Positions 1-11,505 of a DNA stretch of 64,000 nucleotides are shown here, piece by piece. The notes under the pieces were generated by a model that worked only from the letters and a program-made list of their open reading frames with translations, was not told where the DNA came from and did not search any database. Each line of letters starts with the position of its first letter. Position 1 is the first letter of the stretch. This stretch comes from Clusia tigrina (Eukaryota; Arthropoda; Insecta; Diptera; Clusiidae). The translations under genes were made by a program, and so were the position numbers. The DNA is taken from NCBI GenBank assembly GCA_920105625.2, contig OV050030.1, positions 161,333,863 to 161,397,862 of the forward strand. Direction: 5' to 3'.

Positions 1-459
1 TGATGTTGCTGCCGTAGTTGTGACTACGATTTTTCCAGTAGCAATGATACGATCCGCGCTGATAGCGCCACAATTAAAATGAAAGAATTATTATTTAATA
101 CAATCCTCACAGGAGGCACCAAAATGTTGTTGGAAAAATAAAATTTTGTCTTCTCCGGGGGGTGCAATCCAAAAATATTGTTTCCAAACGGTTCAATTAT
201 ATATAATTGAAAATACATGTATTTATACATTCGATGTTATAAATAAAAAATGTTAAGTGTCGGCGCTATAAGAGAGATCGCCCGTCGTCATCTGTTTCGA
301 AAATCCCACATTTCTCATTACAGGAAGAACCTCATATTAAAAAAATGAAAATAGAAAAACAATACAGACAAAGAAAATAATCCAAGCAATGGGTTATACA
401 ATTACAACATGTGGTAACAACATGTCTTAAATTTAGCTTAAGTTATAATCTCCAACACC
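1..459. other. No gene recognised at left edge
   Basis: AT-rich sequence with only short unconvincing reading frames. It leads into the decayed gag that follows and may hold that element's degraded 5' part, but nothing in it can be assigned. Confidence 0.4.
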
Positions 460-1265
460 ATGCGCAGGACTGCAGGTAAGTCAACTGCAATCGATACCAA
501 AGAAAGCACGAAAATCACCCACTACAGATAAAGCGAAAACAACACCAAACAGAAACAAAAAGCAAAAAAATGTAAAAAACCCAAGCTAAAGTAAGTTATC
601 AAACTACTGGTTGAGCGATACTACTTCGTAAAGTAAAAACAAATTTGCTGCTTTGACCGTTGATGATGACGAACTTGCTCAAGCCTCGCACAGTGGACTA
701 GCTGTCAAAAGAAGTCCGAAAAAAAAACAAATAGTCCGAAAACAAATTTTTTAAGCAAACCACCCCCTAAATATGTACAAGGCGTAGAATGCATTAATAC
801 ATTAAAAAATGCGCTAACCGCTGTATTTAAAATATTAGCAAACAATGAAGTACGAGTTCAATCGAAACATACACAAAAATATTAAAAATACTAAAGCAAA
901 AGGTACAAAGCTATATACATTTAAACACAAAAATGAAAGGGGTTTCAAAGTCATTCTTTGCAATATGCACCGCTCTGCAGACCAAAAATAAGTTAAAAAT
1001 GAGCTTGATGAAAACGGTCACAAAGTTTTAAAAACAACTAACATAACTCAACGGACACCAAAAAACCCGCTACCACTGTTTAGCATTGAACTAGAAAAAA
1101 ATATTTACAATATTAACAAATTAATGCATTGCATAGTAGCTTTTGAGGCACCTCATCAAAAGAGAAGTCGCGCAATGCACTAAATTCCAAAAATACGGAC
1201 ATACAATATATACTGTGCAAATTACAAAGGCTGCGAAATATGCAAAGCAAAACAATTCAAAGGTT
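460..1265 (+). pseudogene. Jockey-type non-LTR gag (ORF1) relic
   Basis: Conceptual translation in shifting frames gives pieces collinear with the ORF1 protein of element B (18407-19970): a NKFAALTVDDDE patch (B has NRFSSLEEVEE), then ERGFKVILCNMHRS (B has ERGFKVVLKNMHPS), then NPLPLFSIELE, then an NYKGC patch from the zinc-knuckle end. ORF1 of such elements is an RNA-binding nucleocapsid-like protein. Several in-frame stops and frameshifts interrupt it, and no ORF2 follows. The copy breaks off just before the hairpin element at 1297. It is old and far more decayed than A1 or B. Identity as a gag relic is fairly sure from the order of patches; the exact ends are not. Confidence 0.7.
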
Positions 1266-1296
1266 TCCATCTTTACGCAGAAAGGATCCATTATTA

Positions 1297-1476
1297 TCTG
1301 TTCATGTACTGTCTCATTCCACCACACACTCTAATCAACTCTGTCTCATTATTACCCCTCTTTTGTTCCGTTAGGTCTCTCTCTCTGTTTTTTATTACCA
1401 CTGAAATGTAAAGAGGGGTAATAATGAGACAGAGTTGATTAGAGTGTGTGGTGGAATGAGAAAATACATGAACAGA
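1297..1476. mobile_element. Short hairpin (MITE-like) inverted-repeat element
   Basis: The outer arms (1297-1363 and 1410-1476) are reverse complements over about 67 bases with only a few mismatches; the terminal 12 bases TCTGTTCATGTA and TACATGAACAGA match exactly. A loop of about 45 bases is rich in CTCT. No coding capacity. The structure fits a non-autonomous DNA element or a fold-back. I could not define a clear target duplication. Confidence 0.75.
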
Positions 1477-1481
1477 ATTTG

Positions 1482-1859
1482 ATCAGTGAGTTCACCACCT
1501 GCAGTTAGCGTAGTTGTCTGGATGGACAGATTACAACAGCTGTAGACCCAGGTTCGACTCGTGGGAGGGTTCATAATTGGTGTGCTGTTGATTTCTGAGA
1601 CATAATAAAAAAATGCTTGGGGAAAAATTGCTTTTCATTGAAAGATCTCTGATGCGGACAAGTGGCGTGTCCGAAAAAGCTATAAGATCTGCCAAAAAAA
1701 AAAAAAATGTTTCAATAATTCTTCTTCTTCTTCTGAAAAATTATTACGGTGGCATTACCACATACGCAATTGCAACTATTGTTGTAACTTGTCTTGTCAA
1801 TAAATTCGTTACAAAAATAATCTTCATATACACAGAATTGACGACTATCGACTTACTCA
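1482..1859 (+). mobile_element. Fold-back element, loop plus right arm (copy M2)
   Basis: The segment matches the loop and right arm of the longer fold-back element at 38910-39460. Shared landmarks are TTCACCACCTG, GGACAGATTACAACAG, TTGATTTCTGAGAC, the GGACAAGTGGCGT patch and the terminal CGACTA/CTTACTC end. The left arm is missing, so the copy is truncated on the side facing the hairpin element. No coding capacity. A tRNA-like promoter region lies in its loop (separate entry). Confidence 0.75.
1499..1571 (+). promoter_or_regulatory. tRNA-like pol III promoter (A and B boxes) in fold-back loop
   Basis: An A-box-like TAGCGTAGTTGTCTGG starts at 1506 and a B-box GGTTCGACTC lies at 1551-1560. 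From the T that would be tRNA position 8 to the G that would be position 53 is 46 bases, the normal spacing in a tRNA. The T-arm stem pairs 4 of 5. The acceptor stem does not pair, so this is not a working tRNA but a SINE-like pol III promoter. The copy at 39165-39235 has lost the B-box. Confidence 0.6.
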
Positions 1860-3479
1860 CATAATATAGTTATGCTATAATGTATAACAGCTGAAAGCCT
1901 AAGTTGCTAGTGCTGTCTGATTTATATATTTTGTATACTAATTTATTATTATACAAATCCTTTGAAATAAATAAATAAATATAAAGTATAGCTCCAAATG
2001 AAAAATTATCGAACCTATTCAGAATAACTTTTAAGAAAATTTTGCTACAATTTAGGTAGACACTTCCATATGAGTACACTATTCCCCTCTGATTCTCCGG
2101 TCCACCTACATACTCGTACGAGTATGGTGGCAATATTTTAAGGTTCATGAGGATTTTGATTGCTTAGTTTTGTAATTATTTCCATTATCGATATGCTTGG
2201 TATCAAATATTTCAAATCTTTTAACCATTCAATTGGATTTTTCTTGGAGGTGTTTTTTGAAGGCAAAACGGTTATTGATGTTGGTTTATTAAATTATTTC
2301 CTGGATTCATGGAACCAAAGTTAATGTTGGCGAGAATGGGAGATTTCCAAAGTCACATTCAATGGACAGTGTACAATCGGACACACATTTGGATTATGCC
2401 ACATAAAAAAAGCGCCACTTACAAATTTTGACTATGCAACTATAATATTTTAAAATAATAATTTCCTTTAACCAAAGAATTAATTGCATTTTATTAGTAT
2501 ATCCACTAAAGAATAATAAAAATATACTATATAGCTGGAAAAAATATACTATATTACACTATTATTACTCGTACAGAAATGTATAAAATATCCAAAAGTA
2601 AAATATTCTCTATGCATGGATATTTATTTTCTGTTGTCAAGTGTTGTAATATATACACATTATGCTTTCTCATGACATGGCAAATCCCTTTTATACGCAA
2701 AATCACAAATGCCTTGTTTTAATCCCCACTTTCCGTATAAAAAAGTTTTGTCGTATAGAAAATTAATTCATGAGTAATACACATGATATCAGCAGAAAAT
2801 GCCGTGTGTAAATATTTTTCTAAATAACAAGTTCTAAGTTAAAAAATAAACAATTCGACTTCTACACAAATATCTGTGCAATTTCACTCAAACATCATAG
2901 TTGCAGTACATAACATACATTTATTCTTTTTTTCATTTATTAAATAATGTGCTCGAAGTGCATCAGGGTTCCGAAATTGTATTTTAACCATGAATGCTTC
3001 ATATTTATGCACCTACTACCCTAAATTAGCAATATATCAATATCCCACAAACAAATACAATCCCCTACCTAACAAATCCATGCAAACCAAGCTGACTTAC
3101 ATCAATCGTCCGATCATACTTACTAGCCAACCAGATACTTGCCAACAAAGATGCGTACAACGGAGCTATAGAGCTTACATGTGACGCAAAAGGCACCGTT
3201 GCTCTGGTCGTAGAAGTATCTACTTTAATTAGCCTTAAATACTTCTTTACAAACTTACGTTTTTTCTGAGTGATGGTTTCACATATTTCAAGGGTCGTCC
3301 TTCTGTAGTTCCAGGTATATTCTGCCAGCCTCAGGAACGGCTTAGGCTTGTATTGGCTTTCTTCTGTAGTTCGTGATGGACCAACATATTATTCTTGAGA
3401 TGCTGGGTCTTTTAAATCAACTGCGCATTGTTGGGGCTCAAAACCACAACGAGAATACCGCATTGAGTCCTCCACGATG
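1860..3479. other. AT-rich, no gene recognised
   Basis: About 1.6 kb with scattered frames shorter than 95 codons and no domain I recognise. The part 2990-3480 is less AT-rich and may belong to the internal region of the LTR element whose LTR-like end lies at 3480-3997, but no protein match supports this. Confidence 0.4.
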
Positions 3480-3997
3480 GTGTCCTACAAGGCACTGCCA
3501 ATAGTTCATGTCATAATGTCCTCTGGCTATGCCGCTAATCGCTGTCAAGCTGCCAATGGTTCCTAACGTTTATTTCCCAGATAGGATGCTAGGCGCTGTT
3601 TAGCTGCGAATAAAACACCCAACACGTTTTGGTACTACAACCAATTCGTTTATTAACTATATTTCCTGCTTTATATACTATTTACAATTGGATCTTACTA
3701 ACGTGGGAAAATATTCTGGTGCTCCAGTTACGTGAGTGCGATAATTGATTGACCTACTGAATACAAAATTCCGCCAGTGCGTTTTTCAGCTAAGTAGATA
3801 ATTGTGCAACTGTAGTACATAGTTTACATGCTTATCTAATTACTAATTATCATTCATTATAGTTAACGTACCCTAAAAGCATATATATTACATATACGAG
3901 TATATATTAATCTATAACTGCACTGTGTGTAGCGCCTCTTAGGAGTTATTTACATGCTATGAGTCAACCACGCAGGTAGCTTGGTTTTGATTCACAA
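3480..3997 (-). repeat. LTR-like repeat (inverted partner at 56570-57095)
   Basis: Read on the minus strand this is a diverged copy of 56570-57095. Shared blocks include the start (GAATCAAAA, TAGCCTG-like), CTCCAGTTACGTGA in opposite sense, the pair GGTAGCT...CAGCGCC and the tail CATTGGCAGC. On the minus strand a purine-rich tract AGAAGGAGGGGAGGGA (4013-3998) is followed at once by TGTTGTGAATC. That is what a polypurine tract and LTR start look like. An AATAAA-type signal sits downstream. The family is not assigned; Copia-like is possible. Confidence 0.55.
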
Positions 3998-4013
3998 CAT
4001 CCCTCCCCTCCTT

Positions 4014-4996
4014 CTAGAGAAGCTAGTGCAACTACCTATTAGTGGATAATTATTCTTATTATCCAGAATTATATGTGCACCAAAAAGAATTTTGTGCATT
4101 TCATAAGTTTTTCAATACATAAATTTTAATATATTTCTGGTTTTCTTTTTTATATATATTCTTTTGGTCTTTATTTTTCTCTTCCTCTATTTTTTTTATG
4201 TTGAAACCATTTTTATTTCAAATATCACTGGAAACTAAAAATAAATTTACTTAATTGTACTTAAGTTTCTATATGCACAGTTGATTTGAAATAATAACCG
4301 CGATTTTCATAATTCATGCATATTGGCAACTGGATTTACTATGCCTGCGCAACATTAAATACTGTAGAAGATTATGTTCTCCGCAAGGCAATGGAAACCA
4401 AAGCTTTCAAACTAAAAACACATTTACAAAAGTGGGCTTTATTGGTACTAATACGATACGACCACGTCCCAACAGGAACTTCAGATGCAGCATTTGTGCA
4501 GCCGCAATGCAGACGTCCGGATATGACACGGAATCTAGACACTAAGCAAAGCTCCAAGTCAGGAGCAAAGCCTGCTGGCATGACATTTTGACGCTGTTGT
4601 AATAATTTCAACGTAGAAGTACTTAAGCTACTTTGTCCGTAGGTTTCATCTGATGGCCGGGTAGTTTACACTGCCGTGGTGTTTGGAATACTCCTCCGCA
4701 AAGTCAGCTAAGGCAAGAACTGAATGTATGTAATATCACTGGCAGATGTTATATTTAGCTGACATCGAGTGGGAATCCTTCCGATTGTGGGTGAGAGATA
4801 GTGGGTGTGGTGCTTAGTTTGTCTGGCTGACCGACAATTTTTGATGCAATGGTAGTTAGTAGTGGAATTTTTTTAAAATTTTTGATGCCTCCTCCGGAGT
4901 TTGTTGAATGGGTGGAATAGGATGCGGATAGCTGCGCTGCTGGTGAGGTGCCTTTTTCCTGATCTTCCATATTAAATGTCTCCGGAGATTTTCTAA
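4014..4996. other. Unassigned region upstream of Gypsy pol
   Basis: The first 300 bases are AT-rich. A plus-strand frame at 4316-4591 (91 codons) and a minus-strand frame at 4755-4970 (71 codons, Ser/Thr-rich) show no domain. Gag and protease of the following Gypsy element would be expected here but are not recognisable, so that element is 5'-truncated or rearranged. Confidence 0.4.
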
Positions 4997-6166
4997 TTGA
5001 AGAAAGTGTTGAGGTGCTTGCCGATGAGCCTTCGTTATGCAGTGGTGCAGCTGTTCATATATTGCAACAAGACAAAGGCCGTATTGCAGACGAAGACCCA
5101 TGCTCAACCAGTTTTCAGACCAAAACGCCCCGTTGCTTACGCCATGCAGCAGCTAGTAGAGACAGAGCTAAAACGTCTACAGGACTGCAACATTTTATCA
5201 CCTGTGAACTACTCCGATTGGGCAGCACCCATCGTGGTCATTAAAAAAGCAGCTGGCGGAATACGAGTGTGCGGTGATTTTTCAACTGGACTGAACGAGC
5301 GCCTCGAATCACATCAGTATCCACTTCCCCTGCCGGAAGACATTTTTTCAAAACTAGTAAATGCCACATATTTCAGTCATCTTGACTTATCAGAAGCCTT
5401 TTTACAAATTGAAGTTGATGACGCATCAAAGCATTTATTAACCATCAACACGCACATCGGACCTTTTAGATATAACAGAATGATATTTGGCGTTAAAACG
5501 TTCCCAGCCATTTTTCAACAAACTATGGATCAGATGCTGGCAGGCATATCAGGTGCAGCAGCGTACACTGATGACATTTTTGTAGCAGGCAAAGATAAAG
5601 GGGAACACGACAAAAATCTTCACGCTGTTCTCGACAGAATCAAGGAATATGGGTTCAAGCTTAAATACGAAAAGTGCGTATTTTTCAAAACTTCTCTAAG
5701 CTACCTGGGTTACATAATTGACCAAAATAGCCTCAAACCAAATTCCGAACGCGTCAGGGCTATTGCGAACATGCCTGAGCCAACCAATATTACAGAACTG
5801 AGATCATTTCTCGGTGCAATTAATTTCTACGGCAAATTTGTGAGCAACATGCGTCAACATAGAGGGCCGTTAGACGAACTTTTGAAATCCAATGTTACAT
5901 GGACATGGACAACAAAACATAAGCGATCGTTCCAAGAATTAAAGAACATTTTATTATCAGACCTCACATTGGCACATTATGACCCTCAGCAGAACATCAT
6001 AGTTGCAGCAGATGCATCCGGATACGGACTTGGTGCATGCATTTTACACGAATATGCGGACGGCACCATCAAAGCAGTTTCTCATGCAGCACGTTCACTA
6101 ACACCTGCTGCACAAGAGGGTACAGTCAAGTGGAAAAGGAAGCGCTCGCACTTATTTTTGCGGTAA
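4997..6166 (+). pseudogene. Gypsy pol, reverse transcriptase part
   Basis: The 389-codon frame begins in the linker before RT (KTKAVLQTK, PVFRPKRPVAYA) and covers the fingers and palm (WAAPIVVIKK, RVCGDFSTGLN, HLDLSEAFLQIEV, YNRMIFGVK). The catalytic box reads YTDD at about residue 192, where Ty3/Gypsy RTs usually have Y-hydrophobic-DD. The thumb (FLGAINFYGKFV) and the start of RNase H (VAADASGYGLGACI) follow. The frame is lost near 6120, where RNase H continues in the next frame. The ATG used is only the first in the open frame, since a polyprotein would start earlier. Closest in style to K02A2.6-like Gypsy polyproteins of insects, by general recall. Confidence 0.88.
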
Positions 6167-7100
6167 CAAAGTTTCACAAAATGATATATGGGCGACGATT
6201 CAAGCTTCATACCGACCACAAACCGTTATTAACAATTTTTGGACGCAAAACTGGAGTAGCAGTACACCAGGCAAATCGTTTGCAGAGGTGGGCAATTCAA
6301 CTTCTAGCGTACGACTTCGAAATTAGTTTTGTGAACACCAATAGTTTCGGATACGCGGATGTATTGTCACGTCTTATAAACAAAGAAAACAATGTTCCCG
6401 AAGATTTCGTTATAGCATCAATAAAAATTGAAAACGCTGTCAAAACGATTGTCAATGACGTCATAAAGTCAATGCCGGTAACTTTCAAAATGATACAGTA
6501 CGAAACAGCAAAGGATAAAACTTTGTCTACTGTTTTAAATTACATCCAAAGTGGATGGCCTTCAGAGATAAATCAAAACGATGAGCTTAAGCTGTTCTTT
6601 CACAGAAAAGACAATTTATTGCACACAGACGGATGTATTATGTATGGTGACCGACTTGTCGTCCCACACACATATCGCAAGCGTATATTAAAACAAATTC
6701 ATCATGGACATCCAGGAATAGAACGAACAAAAGCTATAGCACGAAGCTATGTCTACTGGCCACGTATCGATGATGACATCAAAATGATGGTAAACTGTTG
6801 CAGCAACTGCGCCTCAGCAGCGAAAATGCCGTTTAAAGCGCCACTACAACCATGGCCCACACCAGCCAAAGTTTGGGACCGACTGCACATCGATTATGCT
6901 GGACCAATCGACGGGTATTATTTTTTACTGGTCGTCGATGCTTTTTCAAAATGGCCAGAGATTATAGAAACAAAATCAATTTCATCGCAGCAAACAGTTA
7001 AGATGTTAAGCGACATTTTTTCTCGTTTTGGTCTACCATCAACAGTCGTATCAGACAACGGTACGGAATTCAAAAGCGCATTTTTACGGAATTCATGGAG
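6120..7100 (+). pseudogene. Gypsy pol, RNase H and integrase core part
   Basis: After the frameshift the RNase H domain resumes (YSQVEKEALALIFAV, TDHKPLLTIF, ADVLSRL). The integrase follows: an HHCC zinc region (HHGHPGIERTK with CCSNCASAAK), then DYAGPIDGYYFLLVVDAFSKWPEI holding the first catalytic Asp, and SDNGTEFKS holding the second. The frame is lost near 7100, just before the catalytic Glu region, which continues in a third frame. The motifs are well kept, so the breaks look younger than those of the LOA-type relics in this window. Confidence 0.87.
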
Positions 7101-7844
7101 AAGAATTGCATTGATCATAAATGCACTAGCCCATACCATCCAATGTCAAATGGACAAGCCGAGCGATTTGTAGACTCATTCAAGAGAGCACTCAAAAAGA
7201 TGGAAGGAGAGGGGACGGTCATAGAAAACATGCACAAATTTCTACAATTGTATCGTTCAACTTTAAACCCAAATGTACCAGACAACAAGTCACCAGCAGA
7301 GATAATGCTTGGCAGACCAATGCGTACCACATTAGATCAACTGAAACCACTAACACACAGCGATCAGCAAATGTCAGCAGCCTCAACGAAGATGAAACAG
7401 CAATTCGACAGGAAACACGGCGTTATTTCGAGAGAATTTCAAAAATTCGACAAGGTATTTGTGAGAGTACCAGACGGCGTAAACCACTTTAAATGGGTAC
7501 TTGGAGAAATCATTGAGCAGAGAGGCGCTGTCATGTACAATGTGCGACTCACAAATGGCAAAATTATAAGATCTCACATAAATCAAATTCGTCAACGTAC
7601 TGCAATAAAAGACGTTTCCGAAGATCATAATAAACCATGGGCTGCAGCTCTTGAAATTTTCGATTCGTCACCAACTGAAGTTGCAGATACAGATGATAAC
7701 CTGGAAAATGACATAAACAACAGTGACAACGAACCAACAGCACCTACTACTTCTCATAATGGAAACTCAACGATAGAAGTACCACTGGCTCTTCGCAAAT
7801 CAACCCGCAAACGTTGGCCAGTGAACAAATTTACACCATCTTAA
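7095..7844 (+). pseudogene. Gypsy integrase C-terminal part
   Basis: The frame carries the end of the integrase core (YHPMSNGQAERFVDSFKRAL, with the catalytic Glu in QAER) and the region to NKSPAEIMLGRPMRT. A C-terminal GPY/F-like stretch follows (FVRVPDGVNHFKWVLGEII, YNVRLTNGKIIRSHINQIR). The end is acidic and then basic, typical of Gypsy pol tails. The stop at 7842-7844 lies just before the polypurine tract. The ATG at 7095 is incidental. Confidence 0.87.
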
Positions 7845-7867
7845 TGCAATTTACTCAAAAGGGAAGG

Positions 7868-8089
7868 TTTTACGCATACTCGTTCCTTTTGTATGCATAA
7901 CCGATAACCAACGTAGGTAATAGCAACACTATACAAAAACAGCTAACCGGTATTGCAATCGATCTCATCTGGGCATTCTCTCTCTGATTACCACGCGGAA
8001 GCAAGTTGTATTTTTTATCCGAGTTTTATTCTATTTAATTAACTATATTTTTAAAATAAAATAATTATCTTTTGTTAAGAAACATAACA
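7868..8089 (+). repeat. Probable 3' LTR of the Gypsy element
   Basis: It starts right after the purine tract and ends near AACATAACA. It contains AATAAAATAA, which fits a poly(A) signal. Because no 5' LTR is found to compare with, both ends are inferred from position. Confidence 0.5.
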
Positions 8090-8439
8090 CTAACTTTGCA
8101 CAGACAATTATTTCCACACTGGGTAGATTCCGAACAGAAAATTTACATGTTTGCGCGCCAGTATATGTAGAGCCAACTTCCATTTTCCTGCTGCTATTGC
8201 ATCCAATCTACCGTTCATCGTTCTCAGGGGAGGTGGTTTATTTCCCAACTCTTAGATGTTGGAGTAAGCTACTTTCAGAATCATACATGCATAATGATGA
8301 GCCACCGGTATATTCTTGTCTGCCAGCAACATAGAACTTCAAAATAAGTAATAAAATAAAATAATTAACTAAATATATCGGACTTCTTGCTGTATATATT
8401 ACAATAATTAAAAAAAGTTTCTCGATCTCATTTTCTTTC
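8090..8439. other. Unassigned spacer
   Basis: About 350 bases between the Gypsy 3' LTR and the 3' end of the next element. It contains a purine tract (AGGGGAGGTGG) near 8226 but no coding or repeat match I can support. Confidence 0.35.
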
Positions 8440-8690
8440 TTTTCTTTTTAAAAAAATGCATTTATTTATTGAAGTCACTCATTTCGAGCTTAACAATAAG
8501 AAATTAAATCTTAAGAGCTAATTTAACTATATTTATCCCGCACCAGTGTTTGGGCTTAGTATTAAATTTCATACATTTTTTCCATTTAATTTTAATTCAA
8601 TTTAAATTCATTTTATTTTAGTATCATATAGTAATTATCATTAATTAATAAGTAAGTCAAATTTTTTGAGGCGTGTTGCTGTTTTAATTC

Positions 8691-11500
8691 TTAGTAGAGT
8701 TTGAGCATAATCTCTGGGAGCTCAATTTTAACAAGAGGAATGTTGAGGTCCTTATGGATGTCAGTATTTCTAACAAAATAATGCGCACCTGTGATTGCAC
8801 GCAAGATTCCCGATTGCACTCGTTGTATCAGCTCGACTTTCGATGAACAATCATTTCCCCAAAGCTCAGCTCCGAATGCCCAAATTGGTTTGATCACTGC
8901 CTTGTACAATATAAGTTTATGTTCGAATCGATGCCTTGAATTGGAGTTGAGTAGCCAATTTATTTGATGGGCCTTTAACTTTATATGCGTTATTTTTGCC
9001 TCAATATGGTTCCACCAAGTTAGTCGTCTGTCTAGATGGACTCCTAGGTATGTTACAGTATTCGATTGAGGAATAGCAATATTGTTTAGTGTGATCACAG
9101 GGCATGTTTCTTTCCTAAGTGTAAACGTAAAATGAATGCTCTTGATTTCATTTACCTTAATGCGGGAATTTGCCAGCCACACTTCTTTTTTTTTTAAATA
9201 CTCCTCAAGGCAATTCAATGCCACTATTGCATTGCTATATATTTTGCTGCTCGCGTGCTCAACGTAGCGTTGCCAATAAAAAACAGAAATTTTTGTTATA
9301 TCGTATATATAATATGTATAATACGTTCCTGCAAATTTATTTGTTATATCGTATATATAATATATGATAAAATACGTTTCTGCGAATTTCTAGAGATTGT
9401 GTCCAGTAATTAATATAACTTTTAATTGCACAAAACGATCTATAACACGTCACCACAGCTTCAGCACAGAAAAAGAAAAATGGTTGAATGAATGGCCGGA
9501 AACACGAAGTGTGTTGTTCAGCAGCCAAAACAGGCTAGTTCCGGTTACCCATAAACACGCTGTGCGACAGCGACAGCGTGTTAATATATGGCGCGCGGAA
9601 CTAGCGCCTGCTTACGTTGGCGTACCTGACAACTGGGTGGGGGTAGTGGTGTCGCCACATATATACTAAGAATAGCAGTGTCGTCAGCCAATGTTGAAGT
9701 GACCAGATAATCATCAGTAGGGAGGTCTGTAGTAAATAATACATATAGAACCGGACGTAGAACACTACCTTGTGGAACCCCAGCATTAATATCAAAGTGT
9801 TGTTTGCTCCATATTTTACTCTAAACTTCCGGTTATCCAAATGCCATTCCAGTAGCATGTGCAAATTAACTGGTAACAGTTTTTGAATTTTATATAGTAA
9901 TCCTGCAAGCCATGCTCTGTCAAACGCCAGTGCAAAATTTTAAAATATAGCAGAGGAGTATTTTTGGCCTCAAAAGTATTTCGAATTGCACTAGTAATGC
10001 GGTTAATTTGCTCTATGGTTCTGTGATTTTTTCGAAATCGAAATGTTGGCTTTCCGTATGTGCGGCTGCAGTTTTAAAAGAAGTTTTTTAATAATTTGAA
10101 AATTACTGGGAGCAAGCTTATGGGCCGATAAGTTGAAGGTAGAGTAGCGTCTCTTCCGGGTTTTGGTATCATCATAATTTGTGATATCTTCCAGGGTTGT
10201 GGAAAATACCCAATCATTAGTATTGCATTAAATAACTGAGTCATTATTTTGATAGTTATTTCAGGCAATTCCACATTTTTGCGGTATTAATTCAAATCCT
10301 GGTTCTTTTTTCATGTTTTGATTGCATGTTGCGCTTCCTGAATTTTCACTTTCATCGGGATTAGTGATATTTTAGGGGCCAGCAATGCAATTTCAAAACT
10401 CTTGGTTAGTTGGTTAGGTTGAAATATGTATTTGAGATGATTAGGAAACGCTGAGGCTTTCTCTTCGTCATTTATTGCTTAAGTTCCATTATTTTGCATT
10501 TAGTGGTGGATCACAGTCTTTAGAAGTCGATATATTTTTTCAGGCTTTCCATAAAGAGCAGTTAGTATTTTATGTTGGAGTTAGCGTCTCAGTATACTTT
10601 TTTCAAACTGTTGTTTAGCTCGCAGTTCAGTGCTTCTCGGAGGCGTTTTTTTGATAGTGCTAATTTCTGCTTGGTGTAGGGTAATTTATTTTGTTGCCGC
10701 TCTTTTCTTAAGCGCCTTTTCTCCACAACGAGATTATCGACAAGTGCATATATTGTACGAGTTATTTCGGGGTGGGATGAGGTTGCTGGAGATGAGTGTG
10801 TGGCTGCACATGTAAGAACTGAGTTGATGGCCAAAAGTGCCGAGTCAATATCGCTTGCACTCTTTAGTCGAGGACCAATGTTTATATTACTACTTACATA
10901 TTGACGGTACCTGAGCCAGTTTGTTCTTTTATTGGTTAGGTGACCAGTTTTCTTACCGAGTTGAGCTTTTTTATGTAGACATATAATAACTGATGAATGA
11001 TCAGAAGCGAGCTCTAAGCACGAATCTGCAAATATCAAGTATCGATCAATACCACTGGTTATGCCAAAGTCGATGAGGTCTGGCACTTTTTGAGGGTCAG
11101 ACGGCCAGTATGTCGGTTGCTCTGAAGAAACGAAGTCTATGTTAGAACACCATTTCAGTAGCGCAGAGAACAGTTCTTTGCGTTGGGAATTATTAACCAG
11201 GAGCTCCAAAAGCTATCTTTCGCATTATTATCGCCTGGTGAAAAATTTGGTCTCTAGTCCCTACTTTTCTAGTGCATGATAATTAAATCTATCTCTTATT
11301 AATATACCCGAACCCCTATGTGCTTTATTATCAGGATGGTATGCCTTTTAGAATTTATATTCTGATATTTTAAAATAATTTTTCTTTGTCAATTGCGTTT
11401 CTGATAAAAGCATAATGTCAATCTGCCTAGTAAGCAGGAAATTTTTAATTTCAAGTTGATGTTCGCTGACGCCGTTTGCATTCCAATGACGTATCTCAAA
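8691..11500 (-). pseudogene. Element C ORF2: endonuclease and reverse transcriptase
   Basis: The endonuclease starts near 11490 (HWNANGVSEHQLEIK, IDIMLLSET) and continues in the 206-codon frame 11209-10589 (PTYWPSDPQKVPDLIDFGIT, LASDHSSV), followed by the Lys/Arg-rich linker. RT fingers lie in 10274-10074 (PQPWKISQIMMIPKPG, YRPISLLPV). The palm motifs GVPQGSV and LADDTAIL lie around 9780-9665. After the insertion, 9224-8691 holds the thumb (NEIKSIHFTFTLR, YLGVHLDRRLTWW, KPIWAFGAELWG). Jockey-type ORF2 has an apurinic-like endonuclease and RT without RNase H, as here. Frameshifts are present near 10080 and between the other blocks. Confidence 0.83.
9242..9659. mobile_element. 418-bp insertion with TATATA target duplication
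   Basis: TATATA flanks both sides (9236-9241 and 9660-9665), and removing the insert rejoins the RT reading frame of element C. On the minus strand it begins TGTGGCGACACC. It contains two tandem copies of a unit of about 55 bases with TTGTTATATCGTATATATAA (9291 and 9341). No coding capacity. It could be a solo LTR read on the minus strand, or a MITE. The ends do not give a clean TG...CA pair, so the class is open. Confidence 0.65.
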
Positions 11501-11505
11501 ATAAT

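Larger units (their letters stand above)
4997..8089 (+). mobile_element. Ty3/Gypsy LTR retrotransposon, 5'-truncated, broken pol
   Basis: The element carries reverse transcriptase, RNase H and integrase in normal Ty3/Gypsy order, followed by a purine tract (AAAAGGGAAGG) and a probable 3' LTR. No 5' LTR, primer-binding site, gag or protease is recognised to the left. Two frameshifts break the pol frame (near 6120 and near 7100), so this copy cannot make a full polyprotein. Confidence 0.88.

Noticed and set aside
1499..1571. Possible intact tRNA gene
   Set aside because: A and B boxes and T-arm fit, but the acceptor stem does not pair and the sequence repeats in a fold-back family.
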